18,906 bases of DNA. It comes from JBIIJL01 sp044233795. GTDB lineage: Bacteria > Pseudomonadota > Gammaproteobacteria > Legionellales > Legionellaceae. The notes under the pieces are model-generated. The model did not search any database, was not told the origin of the DNA, and saw only the letters and a list, made by a program, of their open reading frames with translations. Positions 1 through 8,051 of this stretch are shown piece by piece; position 1 is the stretch's first letter; each line of letters opens with the position of its first letter. The translations under genes were made by a program, and so were the position numbers. Where the stretch lies: assembly GCA_044233795.1 (NCBI GenBank), contig JBIIJL010000041.1, positions 1 through 18,906 on the forward strand, written 5' to 3'.

Positions 1-1
1 C

Positions 2-502
2 CAAAGCTTTAATACGCCGAACGACCAAGGTGATACCCTAGCCCACGTAGCGCTAACCGGCATGATATTGGGTGAGCCTATTGAAGTTCTCCAGCAACTC
101 CAAAAGCTAGGTGTGTGCCTCAATACTAGAAATCACTCAGGGGAAACACCGGCTGATATCGCAGATAAAATGGGTTGGAATCGAACAAAAAAAGAGCTAG
201 AAAGATTGAGTATACAGCCTGTCCCCGACGACAGTACCAAAGAGAACGATGACAACGCTTACTTCACCTTCAACTGTCTTGCGGCAATTGCACTGGGAAC
301 TGGTGCTTTAATGCTTGCAATAGCACTTCTTCCCGTATTACCAACAACCATTGCGCCCTACGTTGCCTATATGGGTGCAGGATTTGTAGCAGGTGGATTG
401 CTTTTGGGAGCTTATGGATTTTTTGCCAATAAACACTCAAAGACAGCGAATACAGACCAAGATTCACCCGTTCCAGATGGGGGCTTTAGATCAGTAGCTT
501 GA
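2..502 (+). CDS. Ankyrin-repeat protein with hydrophobic C-terminus (3' part only)
   Basis: The reading frame is open from the left edge, so the start lies outside the window. The visible 166 residues begin with ankyrin-like repeats: the pattern N-x-x-D-x-x-GDTLAHVAL is followed by a helix-turn-helix and by NHSGETPADIA, a near-consensus ankyrin start. A strongly hydrophobic stretch follows (from about CLAAIALGTG to LLLGAYGFF, probably two membrane helices), then a short polar tail. Ankyrin repeats bind proteins, and ankyrin proteins with C-terminal membrane helices are common among secreted effectors of Legionellales; a role as an effector is inference, since no secretion signal can be proven. 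It converges on the Nif3-family gene with only 13 bases between the two stop codons and no visible terminator hairpin. Confidence 0.75.
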   Translation, partial: QSFNTPNDQGDTLAHVALTGMILGEPIEVLQQLQKLGVCLNTRNHSGETPADIADKMGWNRTKKELERLSIQPVPDDSTKENDDNAYFTFNCLAAIALGTGALMLAIALLPVLPTTIAPYVAYMGAGFVAGGLLLGAYGFFANKHSKTANTDQDSPVPDGGFRSVA

Positions 503-515
503 TTTTTTCCCATCA

Positions 516-1286
516 CTAAACTGGATTCAAACTATCAATAAAGTAATGTTCAAGTGAGAATTGCCGGCTTAAATGCTCGCCCAAAGCCTGAATACCATAA
601 CGCTCCGTTGCATGATGACCACAAGCAAAATAATCAATCCCTAGCTCTTTCGCCTGGTAATAAGTACGCTCGGAGATTTCGCCACTAAGATAAGCATCAA
701 CGCCCAATTCAAATGCCTGCTCAAGCAGATCTTGAGCAGCCCCTGTGCACCAAGCAATCCGGTGAATCGACTTATGATTACAGGCTACATGTATCGGTGG
801 TCGATCTAGCTTTTCGAGAATAAGGTTATATAACGCTTCGCTCTGTAGGGGCTTTGGAAGAGTACCTGTCATTAATAAATCTGGTATCTTGTTAGCTATG
901 TAGCATTGGTGATCTGTTACACCAAACAATTGACCAAAGAGAATATTGTTACCTATCTCAGGATGGCAATCAAGGGGCAAATGATAAGCAAAAAGATTGA
1001 TATTATGACTCATTAATTCGCCTATCCGCCGCCGCTTAATCCCAGTAATTGTGGCATCTTCCTGACGCCAAAAATACCCATGATGAACTAATAAAGCATC
1101 AACTTTTAACGAGATCGCTTCAAGAATAGCATCGTATGATGCCGTGACTGCAGTTGCTATCCGATTTATAGCAATGCGACCCTCAATTTGCAGCCCGTTA
1201 GGAGCATAATCAACGAACTTCTCACATGCTAAATAATTATTTAGATAGCTTTGTAGCTCTTCTAGATTGATCACCTTGTCGAACAT
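516..1286 (-). CDS. Nif3-like dinuclear metal centre hexameric protein (YbgI family)
   Basis: This 256-residue protein matches the Nif3/YbgI family (often labelled GTP cyclohydrolase I type 2) over its full usual length of about 250. Metal-ligand motifs are visible in order: LLVHHGYFW with His68-His69, YHLPLD with His102 and Asp106, and CGHHATE near residue 220. The family forms a toroidal hexamer with two metal ions per subunit; its cellular reaction is not firmly settled, so no substrate is assigned. The ATG used overlaps the end of murA by 16 bases, suggesting translational coupling as the last gene of the mla-murA operon. No other in-frame ATG occurs before residue 90. Confidence 0.9.
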   Translation of the reverse strand: MFDKVINLEELQSYLNNYLACEKFVDYAPNGLQIEGRIAINRIATAVTASYDAILEAISLKVDALLVHHGYFWRQEDATITGIKRRRIGELMSHNINLFAYHLPLDCHPEIGNNILFGQLFGVTDHQCYIANKIPDLLMTGTLPKPLQSEALYNLILEKLDRPPIHVACNHKSIHRIAWCTGAAQDLLEQAFELGVDAYLSGEISERTYYQAKELGIDYFACGHHATERYGIQALGEHLSRQFSLEHYFIDSLNPV

Positions 1287-2539
1287 CTCTTGATGTCAGC
1301 ACCCAACATAGATAATTTCTCTTCGATACGCTCATAGCCCCGATCAACATGATAAATACGTTCAACTATAGTTTCACCTTCAGCAGCAAGACCTGCCAAA
1401 ATCAGACTTGCTGATGCACGGAGATCTGTGGCCATCACAGGCGCTCCGGTCAGCGATGGAACGCCTGTTATCATTGCTGTATTACCATTTAAACGTATCT
1501 GCGCACCCATTCTTTGCAATTCTTGTACATGCATAAAACGGTTCTCAAAAATATTTTCAATAACTGAGGATGTGCCTTCAGCAATACAATTCATAGCCAT
1601 AAACTGTGCTTGCATATCAGTAGGAAATGCAGGATAAGGTGCGGTCGCAATATTAACAGCTTCTGGACGTCGACCTTGCATGTCTAGCGAAACCCAGTCA
1701 TTTCCTATATTAATGATAGCCCCTGCTTCTTCAAACTTGCATAACATCGACAATAAATTATCAGGCTTCACGCGTCTAATGGTAACTTGGCCTCGCGTTA
1801 AGGCACCGGCAGTAAGATAGGTACCTGCTTCAATTCTATCTGGCATCACTGAGAAAAAACCACCCGACAGCGCTTCAACTCCCTCAACTTCAATGCTATG
1901 TGTCCCTGCACCAGTAATCTGCGCACCCATTTCTATCAAAAAATTTGCCAAATCAACGACTTCTGGTTCTCTGGCTGCGTTTTTTATAATTGTTTTTCCG
2001 TCAGCCAATACCGCTGCCATCAGCACATTTTCTGTGCCAGTCACGGTGACATTATCAAAAACCAACGACCTGCCTTGTAAGCGACCGTGCTTGCATCGCG
2101 CCTTGATAAAGCCATTTTTGACACTGATCTCAGCGCCCATAGCTTTAAGCGCTTTAAGATGCAAATCAACTGGGCGTGAACCAATCGCACACCCACCTGG
2201 CAGTGAAACATCAGCCTGGCCAAAGCGCGCCAACAAAGGGCCTAACACCAGAATAGAAGCCCTCATCGTTTTTACCAATTCATATGGAGCTACCAACTCG
2301 TTGACATGATTGGCATCTACTTGTATGTTCATTTTTTCATCAACAACCAATCGCGCGCCCAGCTGACCTAAAAGCTCCATCATGGTTGTTACATCTCTTA
2401 AATGAGGAACATTTGCGATGGTGACATTGTCTTTAGCCAACAAAGATGCTGCCATGATCGGCAGCGCCGCATTTTTAGCACCTGATATGGTGACCTCGCC
2501 ATGCAGGGGTTTTCCACCATTGATGACCAATTTATCCAT
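1271..2539 (-). CDS. murA: UDP-N-acetylglucosamine 1-carboxyvinyltransferase
   Basis: MurA transfers enolpyruvate from PEP to UDP-GlcNAc in the cytoplasm, the first committed step of peptidoglycan synthesis. The 422-residue product fits the family (E. coli 419). Visible hallmarks are GAKNAALP near residue 20 (Lys22-Asn23), the catalytic loop LPGGCAIGSRPVDLH with the PEP-reactive Cys117, and FPTDMQAQFMA in the second half. The presence of cysteine rather than aspartate predicts the fosfomycin-sensitive type. The start chosen, MDKLVINGG, has GGGAG eight bases upstream and matches the family; an ATG six codons earlier would give an unusual extension. The gene overlaps ibaG by 8 bases, keeping the gammaproteobacterial order mlaB-ibaG-murA. 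Confidence 0.97.
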   Translation of the reverse strand: MDKLVINGGKPLHGEVTISGAKNAALPIMAASLLAKDNVTIANVPHLRDVTTMMELLGQLGARLVVDEKMNIQVDANHVNELVAPYELVKTMRASILVLGPLLARFGQADVSLPGGCAIGSRPVDLHLKALKAMGAEISVKNGFIKARCKHGRLQGRSLVFDNVTVTGTENVLMAAVLADGKTIIKNAAREPEVVDLANFLIEMGAQITGAGTHSIEVEGVEALSGGFFSVMPDRIEAGTYLTAGALTRGQVTIRRVKPDNLLSMLCKFEEAGAIINIGNDWVSLDMQGRRPEAVNIATAPYPAFPTDMQAQFMAMNCIAEGTSSVIENIFENRFMHVQELQRMGAQIRLNGNTAMITGVPSLTGAPVMATDLRASASLILAGLAAEGETIVERIYHVDRGYERIEEKLSMLGADIKRCSTR

Positions 2540-2777
2540 GTTGCTTCTCCCACTCATTTACAGTCCAGGTCTTCATGCTCAAAGCATGTAATGTACCTGA
2601 GGTGATCTCATTTTTTAATTGGGCATATACCCATTGTTGTCTTTTAATCTTCGCAAGGCCGAGGAATAGATCAGAAACAATGGTAAGTTCATAATGATAC
2701 CCATCTCCCTCGACTAAAACCTCTTGCACCCCTTCGATCCCTCTGAGGCGCTTTTTTAACTCTTCATTCGTCAACAT
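2532..2777 (-). CDS. ibaG: BolA family protein IbaG
   Basis: A BolA-like protein of 81 residues. It shows the family core GDGYHYELTIVSDLF, then KIKRQQWVYAQL and LHALSMKTWTVNEW, which closely resembles E. coli IbaG (formerly YrbA), including the conserved histidine before the ALS(I/M)K segment. BolA proteins pair with monothiol glutaredoxins in iron-sulfur trafficking, and IbaG is linked to acid stress in E. coli. The start MLTNEELKKRL fits family alignments; an ATG six codons upstream (base 2795) is possible but adds MNGCET without homology. The gene lies between mlaB (24 bases upstream) and murA (8-base overlap), the conserved place for ibaG. Confidence 0.92.
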   Translation of the reverse strand: MLTNEELKKRLRGIEGVQEVLVEGDGYHYELTIVSDLFLGLAKIKRQQWVYAQLKNEITSGTLHALSMKTWTVNEWEKQHG

Positions 2778-2801
2778 TGTTTCACACCCATTCACTAGAA
2801 G

Positions 2802-3080
2802 CTAAGCCAACACCGCATCAACACCACAAAATTCTGCCATTAATGCAATTGAATTAGGCATTTCTTCAATCAATAATGATTTATTGTACTGATGGCATAG
2901 TCTCTTTATTTCAATAAGTAATGCAAGCCCTGCGCTATCACATTCAATAATGCCTTGCAAATCAAGACGAATTATTTTTGTAGAATTATCATGCAACAAT
3001 TCCATCAGTGGCTTAACGTTTAATTGCACCGTATCAAATGTTAATCTAGAAGATGGTTTAAATACCTGAGCATCAGTCAT
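2802..3080 (-). CDS. mlaB: MlaB, STAS-domain subunit of the phospholipid transporter
   Basis: A 92-residue STAS-domain protein with the diagnostic segment LDLQGIIECDSAGLALL (Asp48-Ser49-Ala50-Gly51), as in MlaB of E. coli. MlaB is a cytoplasmic subunit that binds the ATPase MlaF and stabilises and activates the inner-membrane complex MlaFEDB. The ATG shares one base with the mlaC stop (TAATG), indicating coupled translation. Length agrees with the family (E. coli 97). Sequence outside the STAS core is divergent, but position directly after mlaC supports the call. Confidence 0.92.
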   Translation of the reverse strand: MTDAQVFKPSSRLTFDTVQLNVKPLMELLHDNSTKIIRLDLQGIIECDSAGLALLIEIKRLCHQYNKSLLIEEMPNSIALMAEFCGVDAVLA

Positions 3081-3688
3081 TAGGCCGCTCGGTTTTTGCT
3101 GTTTTTACGCATTTCGGCAATTAACTCATGCATAGAAGATCCCTGCAGTGCTTGACCGAACTGTGAACGAAAGCTCTGCAGTAAGCTCACTCCCTCAACA
3201 CTCAAGTCATAAATCTTCCATTGGTTGTTGATACAAACCAAACTATAACTCAAGGGAATATTTTGACCATTCGAGCGGATAATTACACTGTTCACACGTG
3301 CAAACTGGGCATCAACCTGGCTACGATATGGTAAGAATTTCACCTGTTCATCCGTGTATTCTGCTAATGGGTTAGCGTACGTACGAATGACAAGCTCTGT
3401 AAATACCTGCTTGAATTCTTCTTTTTCAGCAGTCGTTGCCTTACTCCAAGCTTGACGACCTAGCACTGACCGTGACATACCATTAACATCAACATTGGGC
3501 AATAAATACCGCTGAACTGCTTGATAAATAATCTTATGATTCTGTTTCAACTCCGGTTTATGATCTTTAAGTGTGGTAACAATGTTGATGGCGCTATTTT
3601 CAAGCATTGGCACCGGCGAAGATTGACCCCATAACAACGAACCTACCAAAAATAAAACCACACCTAAAATCGCTTTCATCATCCTCAT
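3080..3688 (-). CDS. mlaC: MlaC, periplasmic phospholipid-binding protein
   Basis: MlaC ferries phospholipids across the periplasm between the outer-membrane MlaA complex and inner-membrane MlaFEDB. This 202-residue product begins with a typical signal peptide (MRMMK, then a hydrophobic run to about residue 20, with a likely cut near GQSSP). It continues with the Tol_Tol_Ttg2 family pattern: helical N-terminal part, VLGRQAWSKATTAEKEEF, RTYANPL and YDLSVEGVSLLQSFRSQF. AGGTG lies 5 bases before the first ATG, supporting that start over the later in-frame ATGs. Only 7 bases separate it from mlaD. Confidence 0.95.
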   Translation of the reverse strand: MRMMKAILGVVLFLVGSLLWGQSSPVPMLENSAINIVTTLKDHKPELKQNHKIIYQAVQRYLLPNVDVNGMSRSVLGRQAWSKATTAEKEEFKQVFTELVIRTYANPLAEYTDEQVKFLPYRSQVDAQFARVNSVIIRSNGQNIPLSYSLVCINNQWKIYDLSVEGVSLLQSFRSQFGQALQGSSMHELIAEMRKNSKNRAA

Positions 3689-3695
3689 GATTCAC

Positions 3696-4175
3696 CTACT
3701 TTTTATTGATATTAAATAACAACTGGCCAATAAGATTTTCAAGAATAATCGCCTCTTGCGTTTTGACTATCACATCACCAGCCCGCAAATAAGGATGAGC
3801 TTTATTTTCTTCATCATCAAATCCAGGAATGATACTGACGTAATTCGATCCCAACAATCCTTCAGTCAAAATTCGTGCTGACGAATCCTCGTAAGGGATA
3901 GGTTTATCTTTGCGTAACATCATTGTTACTTTAGCGTTCAATTGACTAGGTTGTAATTCAATTTTAGTCACTTCGCCAATTCTTACGCCGGCAACCGTCA
4001 CTGGAGCACGCACCTTGAGGCCACCAATATCGGTAAAATAGGCGCTCACTGGATAACTTTTAGTCGAAACAAGTTCCCCTACCCCGCTAACCATCATGGC
4101 CATAACCATTAACGCTAACAATCCAAAGACTAAAAACAAACCAACACTCACATCAACATATCTATGCTTATTCAT
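3696..4175 (-). CDS. mlaD: MlaD, MCE-domain membrane-anchored subunit
   Basis: The 159-residue protein has one N-terminal membrane helix (about residues 10-30) followed by an MCE domain with GLKVRAPVTVAGVRIGEV (residues 52-69) and GLLGSNYVSIIPG, the classic MlaD signature. MlaD forms a hexameric ring in the periplasm that binds phospholipid and docks with MlaC. It is shorter than E. coli MlaD (183), lacking part of the C-terminal tail but keeping the hydrophobic ENLIGQLLF segment expected for the central pore helix. Its ATG directly follows the mlaE stop with no intervening base. Confidence 0.95.
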   Translation of the reverse strand: MNKHRYVDVSVGLFLVFGLLALMVMAMMVSGVGELVSTKSYPVSAYFTDIGGLKVRAPVTVAGVRIGEVTKIELQPSQLNAKVTMMLRKDKPIPYEDSSARILTEGLLGSNYVSIIPGFDDEENKAHPYLRAGDVIVKTQEAIILENLIGQLLFNINKK

Positions 4176-4958
4176 TTACCAACCTCCTATCATCATAGCG
4201 GTCAACAAAAAATCAAAACCAAGAATAGCCAACGACGAATATACAACTGTCCGCGTTGTTGCTTGGCTAATGCCTTCGGCCGTAGGTGTGCATGTAAACC
4301 CTTGGAATACAGCTATCCAAATCACTAAAAATGCAAAAACTATACTTTTGATTACACCACTTAACACGTCAGCGCGGAAGTGCACTGCTGCCTGCATATT
4401 TGACCAAAAACTACCTGCGTCAACCCCCAGCCACTTCACACCAATAAAATATCCCCCGAAAATAGCAACCACCGAAAAAATCAAAGCCAACAAGGGCAGA
4501 GAAATCATGCCTGCTAAAAATCGTGGATAAATGATACGACCCAAGGGATCAACCCCCATCATATCCATGCTCGCCAGTTGCTCGGTTGCTTTCATAAGCC
4601 CAATTTCAGCAGTTAAAGCTGAACCCGCACGGCCTGCAAACAATAAAGCACTAATCACAGGGCCCAATTCTCGCGTAATACTTAACGCCAGTAATTGTCC
4701 AAGTTGACTGCTAGCACCAAATTTCTCAAGCGTATTATAGCCTTGCAAGCCCACAACCATGCCAATAAATAACGCTGAAACAACAATAATCAAACATGAT
4801 AACACACCCACAAAATAGAGTTCTGCTCGTAATTCAGGAAACAAGCGAACAAAATCAGGCTTTCTGGTCAATACACGCAACAAAAAACGTCCAGAATTTC
4901 CTAAAGCTTGCAACATATCTAAACTACCGTGACCTAAGCGACTTACTAGCTCAAGCAT
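4176..4958 (-). CDS. mlaE: MlaE, permease of the phospholipid ABC transporter
   Basis: MlaE is the integral-membrane subunit of MlaFEDB in the inner membrane. The 260-residue product has the length and multi-helix hydrophobic profile of the family. It contains the conserved segments ITRELGPVISALLFAGRAGS, the EIGLMKATEQL stretch that forms the cytoplasmic coupling helix with the ATPase, and MMGVDPLGRIIYPR. It overlaps mlaF by 8 bases and abuts mlaD, so the three are surely co-transcribed. Confidence 0.96.
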   Translation of the reverse strand: MLELVSRLGHGSLDMLQALGNSGRFLLRVLTRKPDFVRLFPELRAELYFVGVLSCLIIVVSALFIGMVVGLQGYNTLEKFGASSQLGQLLALSITRELGPVISALLFAGRAGSALTAEIGLMKATEQLASMDMMGVDPLGRIIYPRFLAGMISLPLLALIFSVVAIFGGYFIGVKWLGVDAGSFWSNMQAAVHFRADVLSGVIKSIVFAFLVIWIAVFQGFTCTPTAEGISQATTRTVVYSSLAILGFDFLLTAMMIGGW

Positions 4959-5748
4959 CTAAGAGCTCCTCTTTATAAGCTTTAGCCGGATAGTGAAACG
5001 GCACCACACCATCCGCTTCCCCACGCATGAATTGCCGTATTTCAGGTTGTTCTGATTGCTGTAGAGCTTGCGGTGAACCCTCACCTATCACACGCCCTCC
5101 TGCGATCAAATAAGCATAATCAGCTATTGAGCACGTCTCATCAACATCATGAGAAACAATAACTGTTGTTGTTTGTAATAACTGATTTAAACGCTTAATC
5201 AATCGCACCAATACCCCCATAGAAATTGGATCTTGTCCGGTAAAAGGCTCATCGTACATCATCAATGCAGGATCAAGTGCCATGGCCCGTGCCATCGCCA
5301 CACGTCTAGCCATCCCGCCTGATAATTCATCTGGCATGAGAGATGCAGCACCTCTAAGGCCTACAGCCTCAAGCTTCATCAAAACAACATCGCGCAGGAT
5401 AGAAGGGCTAAGGTTGGTATGCTCATTTAGAGGAAATGCAACATTCTCAAAAACAGAAAGATGAGTGAACAGAGCGCTATTTTGAAACAGCATCCCCATT
5501 TTGCGACGTGCTTTGTAGAGTTCTTTTCGAGGTAAACGATGAACATCACAACCATCCACCATCACAACACCCTCATCCGGGGTAAGCAAAGCACCGATAA
5601 GACGCAACATCGTAGTCTTACCACTCCCACTCGGCCCCATTATAGCGGTAATTTTACCTTTTTGAACGTTGATGTTTATCCCATTGAAAATCAAACGATT
5701 TTCTCGAGAAAACTTAAGGTTGGTGATTTCCACCAAATGATCACTCAT
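4951..5748 (-). CDS. mlaF: MlaF, ATPase of the phospholipid ABC transporter
   Basis: A 265-residue ABC ATPase that powers phospholipid movement through MlaE/MlaD. Motifs in order: Walker A GPSGSGKTT (38-46), Q-loop MLFQNSALF (about 86-94), signature ELSGGMARRVAMARA (from 141), Walker B ALMMYDEPFTGQDP (161-174) and switch His200 in VIVSHD. The ELSGGM form and the FTGQDP after Walker B are typical of MlaF. It is the first gene of the minus-strand operon; AGG stands five bases before the ATG and a consensus -10 box lies about 33 bases upstream. Confidence 0.96.
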   Translation of the reverse strand: MSDHLVEITNLKFSRENRLIFNGININVQKGKITAIMGPSGSGKTTMLRLIGALLTPDEGVVMVDGCDVHRLPRKELYKARRKMGMLFQNSALFTHLSVFENVAFPLNEHTNLSPSILRDVVLMKLEAVGLRGAASLMPDELSGGMARRVAMARAMALDPALMMYDEPFTGQDPISMGVLVRLIKRLNQLLQTTTVIVSHDVDETCSIADYAYLIAGGRVIGEGSPQALQQSEQPEIRQFMRGEADGVVPFHYPAKAYKEELLDA

Positions 5749-5966
5749 AAACCTACGTTCCAGTTCAGTAACATCTACACATTATATACCTGCCATTGTA
5801 AGTATTACCAACACCAAATCCTAAATTCATTTTGTAGGTAACGTACATAGACTCATCCATGATCAAAATTAACTAAACGTCTGGTTACTGTGTAGCATAA
5901 CTCAATGACGACAAAGACTCACATATTGTGGTATCATCTGCACTTTCAAAAAGCCAAGATCGCACC
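5749..5966. promoter_or_regulatory. Divergent promoter region between mlaF and kdsD
   Basis: This gap drives two operons in opposite directions. On the minus strand a perfect TATAAT (bases 5781-5786) sits about 33 bases ahead of the mlaF ATG; the best upstream match to a -35 is TTGGTA at a long 19-base spacing, so the -35 is weak. On the plus strand the region before kdsD has no clear consensus pair; TATCAT near 5932-5937 is a candidate -10. If that is the real -10, kdsD must start at 5967 and not at the upstream GTG. No operator-like palindrome was recognised. E. coli carries yrbG here ahead of kdsD; it is missing. Confidence 0.5.
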
Positions 5967-6929
5967 ATGAATTTTTGCAAGTTAGGCCTTGCGGTGATTG
6001 AGACTGAAGCACAAGCTGTCTTCAATTTAGCTCACCGTATCGATGAACGTTTTGAATTGGCATGCCAGCAGTTGCTCGCGTGCAAAGGTCGCATCGTCGT
6101 CACTGGCATGGGTAAATCAGGACATATTAGTAAAAAAATTGCTGCAACTTTCTCGAGCACAGGAAGCCCCGCTTTTTTTATGCACCCTGGCGAGGCAAGT
6201 CATGGCGACTTAGGGATGCTCACCCGACAAGATGTTGTCATTGCTATTTCTAACTCTGGACATACTAATGAAATATTAATGCTACTCCCCCTTATCAAGC
6301 GCTTAGAAATTCCACTCATCGCTTTGACTGGCAATCCTGAATCAACCTTGGCCAAAATGGCTGATGTATCACTTGATATCAGCGTTGAACAAGAAGCCTG
6401 TCCCTTAGGACTCGCTCCCACTACCAGTACAACAGTTTCATTAGTCATGGGGGACGCATTAGCAATTGCCTTGCTGCAAGCGAGAGGTTTCAATGCAGCA
6501 GATTTTGCCCTTGCTCATCCAGGCGGCGCACTTGGGAAACGACTACTGTTAAAAATTGACGATATATGTCATGTTGGTAATGAGGTTCCTATCGTCGATG
6601 AGAATGTCACCATTCGTGATGCACTCATTGAAGTCACCGAAAAAAAACTTGGCATGACCTGCGTTGTCAACCACCTCGGGCAACTCTCTGGAATCTACAC
6701 CGACGGTGATGTACGACGCACGTTAACCCAACAATTTGACATCAACTCAACCGTGTTAAAAGAAGTGATGACCAAAAATTGCCAAACCATAGCCTTTGGC
6801 ACACTGGCCGCAGAAGCGCTGGCTATCTTGCAGAAATATAGCATTACATCACTCGTGGTCACAGATGAATCCGGACAGCCCAAAGCCGTGGTTCATCTTC
6901 ACGACCTTCTTAAAGCAGGTGTTTTTTAA
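5967..6929 (+). CDS. kdsD: Arabinose-5-phosphate isomerase
   Basis: KdsD converts ribulose 5-phosphate to arabinose 5-phosphate, the first step toward Kdo of the lipopolysaccharide core. The protein has an N-terminal SIS domain (VTGMGKSGHISKK, FFMHPGEASHGDLGM, ISNSGHTNEI, ACPLGLAPTTSTT) and two C-terminal CBS motifs (MTCVVNHLGQLSGIYTDGD and SITSLVVTDESGQ), ending in HDLLKAGVF as in E. coli. The start is uncertain: ATG 5967 gives 320 residues and MNFCKLG aligns with the DFQQAG region of the E. coli enzyme, while a GTG at 5928 would give 333 residues. Neither has a good ribosome site. The stop is followed almost directly by kdsC. Confidence 0.95.
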   Translation: MNFCKLGLAVIETEAQAVFNLAHRIDERFELACQQLLACKGRIVVTGMGKSGHISKKIAATFSSTGSPAFFMHPGEASHGDLGMLTRQDVVIAISNSGHTNEILMLLPLIKRLEIPLIALTGNPESTLAKMADVSLDISVEQEACPLGLAPTTSTTVSLVMGDALAIALLQARGFNAADFALAHPGGALGKRLLLKIDDICHVGNEVPIVDENVTIRDALIEVTEKKLGMTCVVNHLGQLSGIYTDGDVRRTLTQQFDINSTVLKEVMTKNCQTIAFGTLAAEALAILQKYSITSLVVTDESGQPKAVVHLHDLLKAGVF

Positions 6930-6942
6930 CATGGAGAAATCA

Positions 6943-7482
6943 ATGGACGAATTATTGGAAAAAGCTCGCAAAATTAAATGTGTGATCTCTGACGTTGATG
7001 GAGTATTAACTGATGGCCGTTTATACGTAGATAATACGGGCAATGAGCTTAAAACTTTCCATGTACATGATGGTATGGGCTTGAAAATGCTGATGCTAGC
7101 AGGTATTGAAGTTGCGGTGATCACTACATCATCCAATGGCGTCATCGATCACCGTATGCAACAGTTGGGCATTCATCTTTATTTTAAAGGTCAAGTAAAT
7201 AAACAAAATGCATACAATGCACTTAAATCCAAACTCAAACTCGATGATGATGCCTTTGCTTACATTGGTGATGATTTTCCTGATTTAGTCATAATGCGTC
7301 AAGTTGGTTTAAGCGTTGCTGTAGCGAATGCTATCCCTGAAGTGCTTGAAGAAGCGAACTTACAAACCATCAAATCTGGCGGTCATGGTGCGGTGCGAGA
7401 AGCCTGTGAATTTATTTTGCACGCACAAAATAAAAAAGAAATTGCACTCAACCGTTATTTAACTGAGGGCACTACCCAATGA
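6943..7482 (+). CDS. kdsC: 3-deoxy-D-manno-octulosonate 8-phosphate phosphatase
   Basis: KdsC removes the phosphate from Kdo-8-phosphate, releasing Kdo. This 179-residue HAD-family protein has motif I as ISDVDGVLTDG (Asp18 and Asp20), FHVHDGMGLKML, a lysine in LKSKLKL, and motif IV as YIGDDFPD. It ends with GGHGAVREACEFIL, all typical of KdsC. The second ATG (6943) is preferred because GGAG lies seven bases upstream, whereas the ATG at 6931 is one base after the kdsD stop and contains that site. Odd point: the usual SGR after motif II reads TTSSNG here. It overlaps lptC by 4 bases (ATGA). Confidence 0.94.
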   Translation: MDELLEKARKIKCVISDVDGVLTDGRLYVDNTGNELKTFHVHDGMGLKMLMLAGIEVAVITTSSNGVIDHRMQQLGIHLYFKGQVNKQNAYNALKSKLKLDDDAFAYIGDDFPDLVIMRQVGLSVAVANAIPEVLEEANLQTIKSGGHGAVREACEFILHAQNKKEIALNRYLTEGTTQ

Positions 7483-8051
7483 ACGCAACCAAAAGCGCTT
7501 CGCTCTTACTCATGCTTGTCTTAGGTCTTGCAGGCGCTGGTTGGTATTTTGCAAGCCCTAAGCCTATGTTCAGGCTGGATGCGAATACTTTGTCGACATC
7601 AACCGATACCATCGTACACAATCTCAAAGTACGTCAATTTGGTACTGATGGTCATTTGATTAACCTCTTACATACTCCTTTATTGCACCACATTCCACTT
7701 AATAATACTCACAAACTTCAATCACCCCATATCGTTATCAAAGAGCCTAATCAAGCACCAGTGGAAATTCATGCTAACGAGGCGCTCGCACTGTATGGCG
7801 GTCAACAAATCACACTTAACCAAGAAGTGGTCATCCACCAAAAAAAGACCGACAAATCCGTTGAAAGCACCCTAAAAACAGAATCCATGACTTATTTCCC
7901 AAAAACAAAATTCGCCACAACAGAGAAAAAAACGACTGTTGAGCGTCCTGGCAGTGTGATTTCATCCATGGGCATGAATGCCTACCTTGCAGAAAAACGT
8001 ATCACCTTACTCAACAAAGCAAGAGGTACTTATGAGCCAAGGAAAGGCTAG
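7479..8051 (+). CDS. lptC: LptC, lipopolysaccharide export bitopic membrane protein
   Basis: LptC is an inner-membrane protein that receives lipopolysaccharide from LptB2FG and passes it to LptA. The 190-residue product has one N-terminal membrane helix (about residues 7-25) and then a periplasmic beta-jellyroll pattern of alternating strands (IVHNLKVRQFGTDG, ITLNQEVVIHQ, GSVISSMGMNAYL), with length equal to the E. coli protein (191). Sequence conservation is low as usual for LptC; the call rests on fold pattern, size and position between kdsC and lptA. It overlaps lptA by 20 bases. Confidence 0.92.
   Translation: MNATKSASLLLMLVLGLAGAGWYFASPKPMFRLDANTLSTSTDTIVHNLKVRQFGTDGHLINLLHTPLLHHIPLNNTHKLQSPHIVIKEPNQAPVEIHANEALALYGGQQITLNQEVVIHQKKTDKSVESTLKTESMTYFPKTKFATTEKKTTVERPGSVISSMGMNAYLAEKRITLLNKARGTYEPRKG

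Noticed and set aside
1893..2309. 138-residue open frame on the plus strand
   Set aside because: It lies fully antisense to murA, whose protein is unmistakable, and has no recognisable features.
4096..4530. 144-residue open frame on the plus strand
   Set aside because: Antisense to mlaE and the start of mlaD; product is low-complexity Lys/Asn/Thr-rich, as expected from the reverse of membrane-protein codons.
5928..5966. GTG start giving kdsD 13 extra residues
   Set aside because: No ribosome site precedes it and the extra residues show no family similarity; the ATG at 5967 aligns better with known KdsD, although the choice is not certain.
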